Source: Phenylobacterium sp. CCH9-H3 (lineage in GTDB: Bacteria > Pseudomonadota > Alphaproteobacteria > Caulobacterales > Caulobacteraceae). From it: a DNA stretch of 52,975 nt. The stretch is taken from positions 1 through 52,975 of the forward strand of contig NZ_LSJI01000283.1 in NCBI RefSeq assembly GCF_001557235.1, read 5' to 3'. This document shows positions 17,680 through 26,111 of this stretch, in pieces. The notes under the pieces are model-generated. The model was not told the DNA's origin. It was given only the letters and a program-made list of their open reading frames with translations, and made no database searches. The position numbers and the translations under genes were made by a program. How positions within the stretch are numbered: the first letter of the stretch is position 1; every line of letters starts with the position of its first letter.

Positions 17680-18459
17680 CTACCAGCCTCCCGAGGCGCC
17701 GCCGCCTCCGAACGATCCGCCGCCGCCGCGGAAGCCGCCGCCGCCGCGACCGTGACCACGTCCGCCATGACCGGCGCTCATGAGCAGGAGCAGCGGCAGC
17801 AGCCACATATCCATGCGGTGGCCCGGCCGGCCCGTAAACATGCCCACCACGCCCGCCACGACCCAGAGGCCGAGCAGGACCAGGACGAGTATCGGACCCG
17901 AGCCGTCGGAGCTCGTTGGCGGCTGGGCGCTGGCCGCCACCCTGGCCCGGGCCTGGTCATCCGGCAGGGACAGCTGTTCGATGAGCGCATCGGCGCCCGC
18001 AACGACGCCGCCTTCGAAGTCGCCGGCCCGGAACCTGGGCAGCACCCGTTCCTGCAGGATGACCGTGGAGAGGGCGTCGGTGAGCACCCCTTCCAACCCA
18101 TAGCCGACCTCGACGCGCACGCGCCGCTCGCGCGGCGCGACGATCAGCAGCGCCCCGGTGTTGCGGCCCCGCTCGCCGATCCCCCAAGCGCGGCCCAACT
18201 GGTAGCCGTAGGTCTCGATCTCCTCGCCCTGCAGGGAAGGGATGGTGACGACCACCAGCTGTCGCGAGGTCCTGGCCTCGAGCGCCTCCAGTTTGGCGGT
18301 CAACACGGCCCGGGTCTGGGGCGACAGGATGGCCGCGCCGTCGACCACCCGTCCTGTGAGGCTGGGAAACGTGGGCGCGGCCAAAGCAGCCCCGAGGACG
18401 AGGAACGTGGCGATCAGCGACAGGATCGCCGCGACGCGCAGGCGACCCTCACGTCTCAT
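17680..18459 (-). CDS. YgcG-like TPM-domain protein with Gly-rich tail
   Basis: 259 aa. It has a signal/anchor helix (RVAAILSLIATFLVLGAALA), a TPM domain from about residue 33 (LTGRVVDGAAILSPQTRAVL through DALIEQLSLP), a single C-terminal helix (ILVLVLLGLWVVAGVVGMF) and a Gly/Ser-rich end closing in GGW. Family members are membrane-anchored with the TPM domain outside the cytoplasm. The ATG overlaps the lemA stop (ATGA), so the pair is translationally coupled. It is probably a partner of LemA and the second TPM protein. Confidence 0.87.
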   Translation of the reverse strand: MRREGRLRVAAILSLIATFLVLGAALAAPTFPSLTGRVVDGAAILSPQTRAVLTAKLEALEARTSRQLVVVTIPSLQGEEIETYGYQLGRAWGIGERGRNTGALLIVAPRERRVRVEVGYGLEGVLTDALSTVILQERVLPRFRAGDFEGGVVAGADALIEQLSLPDDQARARVAASAQPPTSSDGSGPILVLVLLGLWVVAGVVGMFTGRPGHRMDMWLLPLLLLMSAGHGGRGHGRGGGGFRGGGGSFGGGGASGGW

Positions 18460-19100
18460 TGCGTGGGCGCGACCGGCGTCGCGTCAGGGGCCGCGGTCGG
18501 GGTGAAATCGACCGTCGGCGCGGACTGCGAGGTGCCTGGCGCCCGGAACAGCAGCATCGGCTCGCTCGAGGCGTAGGCGGTCTTCGCCCAGATGATCGTG
18601 GGGAAGGTCCGCAGGCTGGTGTTGTAGTCGCGAACCGCCTCATTGTAGTCTCGCCGAGCCACGCTGATCCGGTTTTCCGTCCCCTCGAGCTGGCTCTGGA
18701 GCACCAGGAAGTTCTGGTTGGACTTCAGATCCGGATAGGCTTCCTGCAGCACGCGCAGCGGCGCCAGGGCGAGGGAGAGCGTGTTCTGCGCCGTGGCGTA
18801 GCGCTGAAAGGCCGCAGGGTCGGTGGTGACCTCGGCGCCGGAGCGCACCTGCAGCGCATTGGCGCGGGCCTGGGTGACGGCGATCAGCACACGGCTCTCC
18901 TGGCCCGCATAGCCCTTGACCGTGGCCACCAGGTTGGGAACCAGGTCAGCACGGCGCTGGTACTGGTTCTGCACATCGGCCCAGGCGGCGCGCGCCTTCT
19001 CCTGCTTGGTGGGGATGGTGTTGATGCCGCATCCCGCCAGCGCAACCGGGATCAGCAGAAGCACGGCCAGGCGCGCCAGGCGTCGAAGGTGGGCGGTCAC
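18456..19100 (-). CDS. lemA: LemA family lipoprotein
   Basis: 214 aa. The signal peptide ends in lipobox LAGC (Cys about 23). The LemA core follows: IPTKQEKARAAWADVQNQYQ, RRADLVPNLVATVKGYAGQE, then the long helices with YPDLKSNQNFLVLQSQLEGTENRI and ARRDYNEAVRDYN. LemA proteins form an envelope-anchored four-helix bundle of unknown activity and are nearly always next to TPM proteins, as here. First gene of a three-gene operon. The Thr/Pro/Ala-rich tail is unremarkable. Confidence 0.9.
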   Translation of the reverse strand: MTAHLRRLARLAVLLLIPVALAGCGINTIPTKQEKARAAWADVQNQYQRRADLVPNLVATVKGYAGQESRVLIAVTQARANALQVRSGAEVTTDPAAFQRYATAQNTLSLALAPLRVLQEAYPDLKSNQNFLVLQSQLEGTENRISVARRDYNEAVRDYNTSLRTFPTIIWAKTAYASSEPMLLFRAPGTSQSAPTVDFTPTAAPDATPVAPTQ

Positions 19101-19390
19101 ATCGGTCTCCCGTCAGTTTGCGGCCTTGGGCCGACAAGCGTCGCGTTTGGATAGAGACGCCGCCGGGACGCGCCGCTTACAGGGCTCACCTCAAGGCTTG
19201 TGCGCTAGATGTGAGCTCTCAGGGACGAACCAAGAACGGCGCTCATGTCCTCCAGAGCCGAGGCGAACGGCTGGCGCGTGCCAGGCGCCAGAATCTCGTG
19301 CCGCTGGCCGAAAGCGATGGGATGGACGCCCCCTGACGGCATCGAAGTGCCGGAGTGGAGGTGTTGAGCACCACTACGAAGGAGGCGTCC

Positions 19391-19953
19391 GTGGGCGAGA
19401 TTACTACGATCGGGCTCGATCTGGCGAAGAGTGTCTTTCAGGCGCACGGCGCGGATGCGTCAGGCGCGGTGGCTTTCCGGAAGAAGCTTCGACGAGACCA
19501 GGTTCTGGCGTTCTTCGCCAGCCAGCCGACGTGCGTTGTGGCGATGCAAGCCTGCGCGAGCGCGCACTACTGGGCCCGCGAGATCGCCGCCCTTGGTCAT
19601 GAGACCCAGCTGATTCCGCCGGCGTGTACGTGAAGCCCTTTGTGAAGCGGCAGAAGAACGACATGGCCGACGCGGAGGCGATCTGCGAGGCCGCTCAGCG
19701 GCCAACGACGCGGTTCGTGGGCGCCAGGAGCGCCGAGGCGTAGGGCGCGGCCGTGGTCTTCCGCACGCGGGATCTGCTGGTCCGTCAGCGCACCCAGCTG
19801 ATCAACGCCCTGCGCGGCCATCTGGGCGAGTTCGACTATGTCGTGCGGCGAGGTGCGGGTCACGTCGCCAAGCTGATCGACCTGGTGGCCGATCCGGCGT
19901 CCGATCTACCGGCCGAGGCACGCCCGGTCCTGGCGGTGATCGCCGAGAGGCCG
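19391..19953 (+). pseudogene. IS110-family transposase remnant
   Basis: Starting at GTG 19391 the product reads GEITTIGLDLAKSVFQ, the N-terminal DEDD-type motif of IS110 transposases. Near 19625 the frame is broken (GHETQLIPPA, then YVKPFVKRQKNDMADAEAIC in another frame), and a TAG at 19741-19743 interrupts it again before VVFRTRDLLVRQRTQLINAL. Similarity ends near 19950, where RTX repeats begin. The C-terminal half and the right end of the element are missing. Bases 19330-19390 look like the element's left end. It is related to, but not the same as, the IS110 copy at 46.5 kb. Confidence 0.82.
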
Positions 19954-19954
19954 C

Positions 19955-20764
19955 GGCGGCAACGACGAGCTTCGGGGCGGCTCAAGAACTGACGCTTTGC
20001 ACGGCGGAAGCGGTGACGACCGGATCATACTGGTTGGCGGCGCGGCCACCGGCGGAGACGGCAATGACGCCATCTCTGTTTCCGCGGCGGCGCCCGTGCA
20101 GGTGAGCGCCGACGGCGGGAACGACACGGTCAACGGCAGCTCGCTCGATGACGCACTGAGCGGCGATCTCGGCGAGGACTGGGTCCACGGCAGGATCGGG
20201 GCAGATCAGATCGAACTCGGGGGCGGCAACGACGTCGGCTACGGCGGACAGGGCGACGACGTCATAAAGGGTGGCTGGGGCAACGACCTCGTTTCAGGAG
20301 ATCTGGGCAACGATGTGCTCTTCGGGGAGGAGGGCAACGATACCCTAGCCGGACAGGACGGCAGCGACGACCTGATCGGCGGCAGCGGCGCCGATAGCCT
20401 GTCCGGAGGCGCTGGGAATGATCTCATCCGCGGCGGCTTGGGGACGGACCAGCTCAGCGGAGGAGACGGGGCGGACGCCTTCGTGTTCGGAGGCGGATAC
20501 CAAGCTTGGCAAAGTCAAGTCGATTCCGGATATTATCAATGGTACCAGTCATGGTACTATGACATCGATACGATCACCGACTTCACGCCGGGCGTCGACA
20601 AGATCGACTTGCGTGAATTTGGCGGCATTACATATGATCGACTTCAGTTCGACGGTGCGGGGTCATTCTGGTTCGATAGCGACATGGATGGCGAATATCC
20701 TGTGCTCTGGGTGAGAGTTCTCAACGTATCCACGTTCCAGCCATCCGACTTCATCTTGCTTTGA
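19955..20764 (+). pseudogene. 5'-truncated RTX (haemolysin-type calcium-binding) gene
   Basis: An open frame continuous from about 19955 to a TGA at 20764 encodes RTX nonapeptides of the GGxGxDxLx type ([10 protein letters not shown], then [20 protein letters not shown]), which bind calcium outside the cell. The C-terminal secretion-type domain ends [18 protein letters not shown] and FQPSDFILL, suited to type I secretion. The repeats start in the middle of a unit directly at the IS110 remnant, with no ATG, so the N-terminal part has been lost by deletion or rearrangement. The last 250 bp are less GC-rich than the surroundings, which hints at transfer. Confidence 0.78.
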
Positions 20765-20791
20765 CGCGTCCCCTTTGCAGTCAGAGATCAT

Positions 20792-21187
20792 ATGAGGTTT
20801 CCTATGTCCTTCGCCGCCACCCTTCTTGCCGCCCTGCTAGGGAGCTGTGTGATCGGCGACACCACCCCTCCGAAGACCGCCTTGTTCGCGGGTATAGCCA
20901 GCGCGGGCGGCCACGAGGCGCGGGCTAAGCTACTGCAGGAGCGGATTCGGACCAGATTTCCCATTGGGACTCCTGAGGCGGGGCTTGCTGACTACCTGAC
21001 CTCGCAGGGGCTGAAGGTGAAACGCACGACGGGATCAGGCGCGCCGGAACAGCCCACCTATGGCGAAGCCCGTGCCACCTACGGGCCGGCGGCCTGCAAG
21101 ATGCTGGTTTCCGTATTCTGGCGCGGCACGAAAGACGGGCGGTTGACGGAGCTCCGCGCCACTCACGATACCGACCGCTGCCTATAG
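20792..21187 (+). CDS. Small lipoprotein-like protein of unknown function
   Basis: 131 aa. The N-terminus MSFAATLLAALLGSC is a short signal peptide with a possible lipobox (LGSC). The rest has a basic helix (HEARAKLLQERIRTRFPIGT), a segment ADYLTSQGLKVKRTTG reminiscent of small outer-membrane-linked lipoproteins that interact through a short alpha/beta fold, and a Cys pair (Cys in AACKML and DRCL). It starts 27 bp after the RTX fragment. I do not recognise the family. Confidence 0.62.
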   Translation: MRFPMSFAATLLAALLGSCVIGDTTPPKTALFAGIASAGGHEARAKLLQERIRTRFPIGTPEAGLADYLTSQGLKVKRTTGSGAPEQPTYGEARATYGPAACKMLVSVFWRGTKDGRLTELRATHDTDRCL

Positions 21188-21391
21188 GCAGGGACCCATC
21201 CGTACGCCTCAGTGGACGGGCGCCCGCATCGCGCGATCTTCATGTGGTGGATGAGGACGCGGCTCCGAACGCTAGTGTCGCCTTTCCACGCCCGCGCCGC
21301 CGGACGTGACGTTGTGTCCAACACAGCTACCCGGCACCTTCAGCTTGAACGGCACAGATCCTAACAGCCGGGCGGCGCGGCGCCAGCGGGC

Positions 21392-22651
21392 TCAGGGCGC
21401 GACCAGGTGGGCGCCCACCGACGCCGCCAGCGCCGCCAGGCTCGGAACGGCTACCAGCACGGCGTGGCGGATGGTCCCCGCGACGCCTGCGATCGCCGAT
21501 TTCGCGAGGGTGTTGGCGGCGACCCCGATCAGGACGGCCAGAGTGGCGGTCTGCGCGCTCAGGCCGGATGACGCGCCCTCCGCCAGGGACAGGGTGAGGG
21601 CGTCCACGTCGGCAAGGCCGGAGACGGCCGCCAAGGCATAGACGCCCGCGCGCCCGATCTCCTGGGCGGCGATCTTGGCGAGTAGCATCACCCCCGCTAC
21701 CAGCGCCGCGAACTTCAGGGCGGCGCCGAGCTCCACGGGGTTGCCCACCCGGGGAGCTGGCCCCTCCTGCGGTCCGCGCGGCCCCCGCAGGAACAGCAGC
21801 GTCCCCGCGAGCGCGGAGACCGCCGCGAAGGCCAGCATCGGCGCCAGGAGCGTCAGGGCGAAACTGCGATCGACCACCGCCGAGAGCACGAGCACGCGCA
21901 GGGACATCATGGCGTTCGCGAACAGCGTGCCGGCCGCTAGCCAGGCGCACAGCGACGGGTCCTGCCGCGCGAGCCGCGCGAAGCTCAGCGTCACGGCCGT
22001 CGACGACGCCAGCCCCCCCGCCACGCCGGCGACCATCAACCCTCCGCGCCGGCCGCCCAGCCGCATGGCGAAATACCCCACGAAGGAGACTCCGGCGATC
22101 AGCACGGCGAGCAGCCAGACGCGGCGGGGGTTCAGGGCGTCCCAGGGGTCCAGCGTCCGGTCGGGAAGCACGGGCAGGACCAGGCCGGTCATCACCAGCA
22201 GCACCAGCAGGGCCCGCAGCTCGGGCCAGGTCAGCGCACGAACCCCCGCGTGCAGGGGCTGCTTGAACGCCAGGATCAGCGTTGTCGCGACGCCCCCCGC
22301 GACGGCCAGCATCGGGTCACCCGCCACCGCCAATGCGCCGAAGGCGAAGGCCAGGAGCCCGGCCACGACCCCTGTGGCGCTGGCGTTACGCGTCGCGCGC
22401 GCCTCAAGGACCTGGAAAGCGATCAGCACCAGCGCCAGCGACAGGAGCCCGACGGCCACCAGCACTACTCCGGAGGACCCGCCGAGCGCCGCCAGGACGC
22501 CGCCCAGCAGTCCGGCCAGGCCCAGGGTCCTCAGTCCAGCCGCCCGGCCGCCGTCCCGGGCCCTGCGGCTGCGCCAGCCCCGCTCGAGCCCGATCAGGAG
22601 GCCTACCGCCAGCGACACCAACAGCCGGCCCAGGATTTCGGTCGTCGCCAT
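21392..22651 (-). CDS. MgtC/SapB-like DUF4010 membrane protein
   Basis: About 419 aa, start ATG 22651. The N-terminal part has the MgtC signature LVSLAVGLLIGLERGWRSR followed by LRTLGLAGLLGGVLA. The rest is a long helical region with GGLASSTAVTLSFARLA and GLADVDALTLSLAEGA, typical of DUF4010. About eleven hydrophobic segments are visible. MgtC relatives are linked to magnesium limitation and virulence, but for this larger group the function is unknown. It stands alone on the minus strand; the longer frame to 23080 is a shadow. Confidence 0.85.
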   Translation of the reverse strand: MATTEILGRLLVSLAVGLLIGLERGWRSRRARDGGRAAGLRTLGLAGLLGGVLAALGGSSGVVLVAVGLLSLALVLIAFQVLEARATRNASATGVVAGLLAFAFGALAVAGDPMLAVAGGVATTLILAFKQPLHAGVRALTWPELRALLVLLVMTGLVLPVLPDRTLDPWDALNPRRVWLLAVLIAGVSFVGYFAMRLGGRRGGLMVAGVAGGLASSTAVTLSFARLARQDPSLCAWLAAGTLFANAMMSLRVLVLSAVVDRSFALTLLAPMLAFAAVSALAGTLLFLRGPRGPQEGPAPRVGNPVELGAALKFAALVAGVMLLAKIAAQEIGRAGVYALAAVSGLADVDALTLSLAEGASSGLSAQTATLAVLIGVAANTLAKSAIAGVAGTIRHAVLVAVPSLAALAASVGAHLVAP

Positions 22652-22906
22652 GCGCGCCTCGTCGCCCTGCAGGTAACACGCCGCAACGGCGGCGGCCTTA
22701 CAGCCCCACCGGTCATGCGAGGGCGCGCGGCGCGGGCGTCGTTCACTCCAGGCGCCCGGGCGCGACAACGGGGCGCCGATGGATCCCAACAGTTCGGCGC
22801 GCGCGGACAGAGCCCGCCCGGCGCGCGACACGCCGAGGGATCGTAGCGCCCGCGCGCGTAACCCCTCCAGGGGCCGGCCAGCGGAGGCGCCCCACCGGAT
22901 CGACCC

Positions 22907-23107
22907 ATGCGACAGACCGTCCCACCACCACGCCGCTGGATCGGGCGGCTGCTCTTCCGCCTGACGGCCCTCCTGCTTGCGGGTGGCCTCGTTGTCTGGG
23001 CCGTGTGGGCCGCCTTGCCGGTCCGCGGGCCCGACGTCGACGGCCGGGTGTGGATTTCGGATGGGCATCGGGACACGCACGGAAGTCCGCGGGGGCCTCG
23101 CTCCTGA
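22907..23107 (+). CDS. Possible 66-aa membrane peptide upstream of fliQ
   Basis: The ORF MRQTVPPPRRWIGRLLFRLT has one strong helix (LLFRLTALLLAGGLVVWAVWAAL) and a polar tail. Its TGA overlaps the fliQ ATG (TGATG), the arrangement expected of coupled genes. There is no strong ribosome-binding site and no recognised family, and GC-rich DNA produces such frames by chance. Treat as tentative. Confidence 0.3.
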   Translation: MRQTVPPPRRWIGRLLFRLTALLLAGGLVVWAVWAALPVRGPDVDGRVWISDGHRDTHGSPRGPRS

Positions 23108-23370
23108 TGGACGGCGCGGAGGTGCTCGAAATCGGCCGTGAGGCGATCTGGCTCACCGTGGCGGTCTCCGCGCCGGCGCTGCTGGTGGGCCTGATCGTCG
23201 GCGTCGTCATCGGCCTCATCCAGGCGCTCACGCAGATCCAGGAGCAGACCCTGGTCTATGCCCCGAAGATCGTGGCCATCTTCGTGGCCATCCTGGTGTT
23301 CCTGCCCGCCATGGCGGCGCTCATGAAGACGTTCATGGACCACATCGCCGCGCGCATCGCGGCGATGTGA
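23107..23370 (+). CDS. fliQ: FliQ, flagellar type III export gate protein (orphan)
   Basis: 87 aa, the family's usual size (about 88). Two helices: AIWLTVAVSAPALLVGLIVGVVIG and the second APKIVAIFVAILVFLPAMAALM, with the conserved IQALTQIQEQTLVYAPKI loop between them. FliQ works with FliP and FliR in the core of the flagellar export apparatus in the inner membrane. No fliP, fliR or flhB is near; neighbours are a DUF4010 gene and a Rieske protein. It is therefore either an isolated true fliQ, as sometimes happens in Caulobacter relatives, or a paralogue. Confidence 0.88.
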   Translation: MDGAEVLEIGREAIWLTVAVSAPALLVGLIVGVVIGLIQALTQIQEQTLVYAPKIVAIFVAILVFLPAMAALMKTFMDHIAARIAAM

Positions 23371-23528
23371 CCGCCCGGACGACGCCCCGCGTCACCGCGG
23401 GTCGATGGAGACCGGCGAGCGGACGCGCCGGCGCAACCGGCTTTCCGACGCGCAGGGGCGAGGGAAAGGCGCCATCCGGCGCGTACTCCCTATGACCGTC
23501 ATCGTGCGGGGGCCGCCAGGAGGCGCCC

Positions 23529-24074
23529 ATGACTGCCTTGGACCGAAGCTCCGCGACGCCCGCCGCGCGTCCGGCCACGCGTCGGGAGTTCATTCACATC
23601 GCCACCACGACCGCCGCCGTGGGCGCAGCGGGCGGATTGGCGTGGCCGCTGATCGACCAGATGAACCCTTCGGCGGACACGCTCGCCCTGGCCTCCATCG
23701 AGGTGGACTACGCCAAGGTGGCGCCCGGTCAGCAGATCGTGGTGAAGTGGCGCGGCAGGCCGCTGTTCATCCGGCATCGGACCGCCCAGGAGATCGCGGC
23801 GGCGGTCGCGGACGACGACACGCCGCTGCGCGACCCGGCGACAGACGCCAGCCGACACAAACCGGGCAAGCCGCAGTGGCTGATCCTGATCGGGGTCTGC
23901 ACCCATCTGGGCTGCGTCCCCACCTTCGGCGGCGGCGACTATGGCGGATGGTTCTGCCCCTGCCACGGATCCCACTACGACACCGCCGGGCGCATCCGCA
24001 AAGGTCCTGCGCCCCGCAACCTGGACCTCCCGGACTACGCCTTCCTCAGCGAGAGTCTCGTGCGGGTCGGTTGA
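23529..24074 (+). CDS. petA: Rieske iron-sulfur protein of the cytochrome bc1 type (orphan)
   Basis: 181 aa. The N-terminus carries a twin-arginine motif (TRREFIHIATTT) followed by one membrane helix. The Rieske cluster motifs are complete: CTHLGC (Cys124, His126, Cys129) and CPCHGSHYD (Cys143, Cys145, His146). IRKGPAPRNLDLPDY is typical of ubiquinol-cytochrome c reductase subunits. The petB (cytochrome b) and petC (cytochrome c1) genes that normally follow are absent; the next gene is convergent and unrelated. It is likely a second copy or a relocated subunit. A strong hairpin terminator follows. Confidence 0.88.
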   Translation: MTALDRSSATPAARPATRREFIHIATTTAAVGAAGGLAWPLIDQMNPSADTLALASIEVDYAKVAPGQQIVVKWRGRPLFIRHRTAQEIAAAVADDDTPLRDPATDASRHKPGKPQWLILIGVCTHLGCVPTFGGGDYGGWFCPCHGSHYDTAGRIRKGPAPRNLDLPDYAFLSESLVRVG

Positions 24075-24155
24075 GCCGCGACCCGTGTGGCCGGCATCCG
24101 TGAGCGCGCCGCCCATCGCCGCATGCCCAGCCGCCCCCTGGCCGCGCCGGGAGCT

Positions 24156-24184
24156 GAAGGGCGGTCCTTCGCGGACCGCCCTTC
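24156..24184. terminator. Bidirectional hairpin terminator
   Basis: GAAGGGCGGTCC and GGACCGCCCTTC form a perfect 12-bp stem with a 5-base loop (TTCGC). It lies between the convergent Rieske gene and the nuclease-like gene and can serve both. Short T/A runs flank it. Confidence 0.75.
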
Positions 24185-24310
24185 CTCGCCGCTCGACCGG
24201 GGGGATTGGGGCGGGAGCGGGAGAGCTCCTGAAGGGTGTACGCGCCGCGCCGGGACATCCCTCACCGGTTTGTCGGCCGCGCCGCGGAGGCGTCGCGCGC
24301 CCGACGTGGG

Positions 24311-25567
24311 CTACGTCAGCCGGTGCGAGATCTTCTCGAGCGCCTGCACCCCGGCTCCGAAGCGCGCGATGGCGTCGCGATGGCGCTCCAACTCGCCGTA
24401 CGGCAGGTAGCGCACGCTCAGGTCCCCGACCCGACTGAACGCCGGCCGGGCGAGTTGGGCCCGGACGTCCGCCTCACGCTTGTCGGGCGCGACCAGGAAC
24501 AGGCTGTGCAGGCTCTCCCCGCCCCCGCCCAGCGCCAGGTCGAGCATCCGCACGACGCCTGAGTAGATCGACGTCGTGTGCTCCACCTCGAAAGCCGCGA
24601 CGATCCTGCCCTCGCGGTTCAGCCAGAGGATGTCGATCAGCCGGACGGCGTCGGCCCCGGCCTGGCCTGCGGCCTCGGCGCAGAGCGCGCCCAGACAGCC
24701 GTCGCCCAGGCGCCCCTCGCCGTACGGCCGTCCGCGGTCGTTGAGCGCCACCCACACGTCGTAGCCCAGGGCGCGACCGAGGTCGCGCAGCCAGCCCTGG
24801 ACCTCGGTATGCGTGCGGTCCTCCGCCTCGCAGGGCGCGGGTCGGGCGCGGGCGCGGGCCTGCGCCAGGGCCGCGGACCAGGCCTCGCGGGCCGCGGCGT
24901 CGTCGGGGGGCGGCGGCGGCGCATAGAGCCCCATGCCGATGTCGAAACAGAAGGCGGCCACCGCGCCGAGGTCGTTGGACAGGAGATCGCGATGGCGTGC
25001 GTTGAACGCCAGCATTCCCTGCCGCATGGCCAGGTACTGGTCCCAGCGCCCGAGCTTCACATTGGCGCCGGTGAGGGCGTTGTAGCCACGGACGATAGCG
25101 GTGTTGAAGGGCGGGGTGATGGTCGGATGCAGGAAGTAGAGGATGTTGGCGACCGCGGGCCCCAGGCCCTTGATCTTCAGGGCGTCGATGCGATGAATCT
25201 CCGCCAGCATCCGCTCCTCGGTGTCGCAGCAGGCGCAGGCATCCAGCAGCTGGCCGAAGGCCCTCTGGTTCGCAGGGTCCTCGTAGATATCGGGGATCCG
25301 CAGCTTCGGCTTCCACAGGAAGGCGTGGTCGGCCCCCTTGAAGATCTGCCGCTGCTCGGCGATCGAGTGCACGACGGTCTCCAGCGACGAGCCTCGGTAG
25401 GCTACGCCGAAGCGGCCCTCCGCGATCTCGGCGGCCACCTGCTGCACGCCCCGGCGGATGGAACGGAAGTTCTTGAGCCGCTCCTCCCACAGGAACCAGG
25501 TCTGGTAGCCCGCGCCGGCGTCGCTGCGCCAGCGTCCCAGAAGCTCGCGCACCAATGCGTCTGACAA
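24311..25567 (-). CDS. HhH-domain protein with restriction-endonuclease-like C-terminus
   Basis: 418 aa from a TTG at 25567, with GGAG about 10 bases upstream. Residues 105-150 include a Cys-rich stretch (ACACCDTEE) and a helix-hairpin-helix (IKGLGPAVANILYFLHP) as in DNA-glycosylase/nuclease proteins. The C-terminal part has IDILWLNREGRIVAAFEVEH (Asp312, Glu327, Glu329), a PD-(D/E)xK-like core, then TTSIYSGVVRMLDL. It probably acts on DNA, perhaps as a restriction or repair enzyme, but I cannot name it. No methylase is adjacent. A 47-bp block encoding part of its Ala-rich centre recurs at 47941-47987. It sits at the left flank of the defence island. Confidence 0.68.
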   Translation of the reverse strand: MSDALVRELLGRWRSDAGAGYQTWFLWEERLKNFRSIRRGVQQVAAEIAEGRFGVAYRGSSLETVVHSIAEQRQIFKGADHAFLWKPKLRIPDIYEDPANQRAFGQLLDACACCDTEERMLAEIHRIDALKIKGLGPAVANILYFLHPTITPPFNTAIVRGYNALTGANVKLGRWDQYLAMRQGMLAFNARHRDLLSNDLGAVAAFCFDIGMGLYAPPPPPDDAAAREAWSAALAQARARARPAPCEAEDRTHTEVQGWLRDLGRALGYDVWVALNDRGRPYGEGRLGDGCLGALCAEAAGQAGADAVRLIDILWLNREGRIVAAFEVEHTTSIYSGVVRMLDLALGGGGESLHSLFLVAPDKREADVRAQLARPAFSRVGDLSVRYLPYGELERHRDAIARFGAGVQALEKISHRLT

Positions 25568-26111
25568 TGGCTCTGCTCCCCCGAGGTCCGCCCCGCATGT
25601 TCACCGCGATCGCGGCCGTGGACAAGACGCGCCGGCTTACGGCGGGGCAGCCGCCGGCAGGCGCGGGGCTCGGGCCGCGCCGCCTGGACGATGGCGGCGG
25701 CTGTCCTCGATCTCCCCCACCGGGCGACGGTCGAGACGCCAAAGCCTGATCTTAGCTCATAGATCCTCCCCGAACTTGGGCTTGTGCCGCCCCTGCGGCC
25801 GAGGCCATCGCCCCCAACGCCAAGGTGGCCACCCGATTGGGTAGTGCCGGGATCATTGGGGGCTGCTTTACGCCCGTAGGTGACCCGCGTTGACAGCGCA
25901 TCCGAAGGTGTCCAGGCGCCCAAGCCGCCAATCTTTAGATTCGGCGCTCCGGCGGTGGTTTCGCAGCATGGCCCGGTGCGAAGGCCGAGACAGTTAAGGC
26001 ACCCCAGTCGCCCCGCTCGTCGGTGGCCGTGACGGCACGGGCCACCGCTGACGGCGCGCGTTGGTTCAGGACCCTCGGTTTCGGGAATCAGGGAGGCAGA
26101 AGAGTTCCGCT
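25568..26111. other. Intergenic stretch at the left edge of the defence island
   Basis: About 540 bp with no convincing gene on either strand; open frames here are fragments with shadow-like composition. A weak inverted repeat (GCCAATCT..AGATTCGGC near 25930) is the only structure noticed. No tRNA or attachment-site repeat was recognised, although such a site would be expected if the island moves. Confidence 0.45.
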
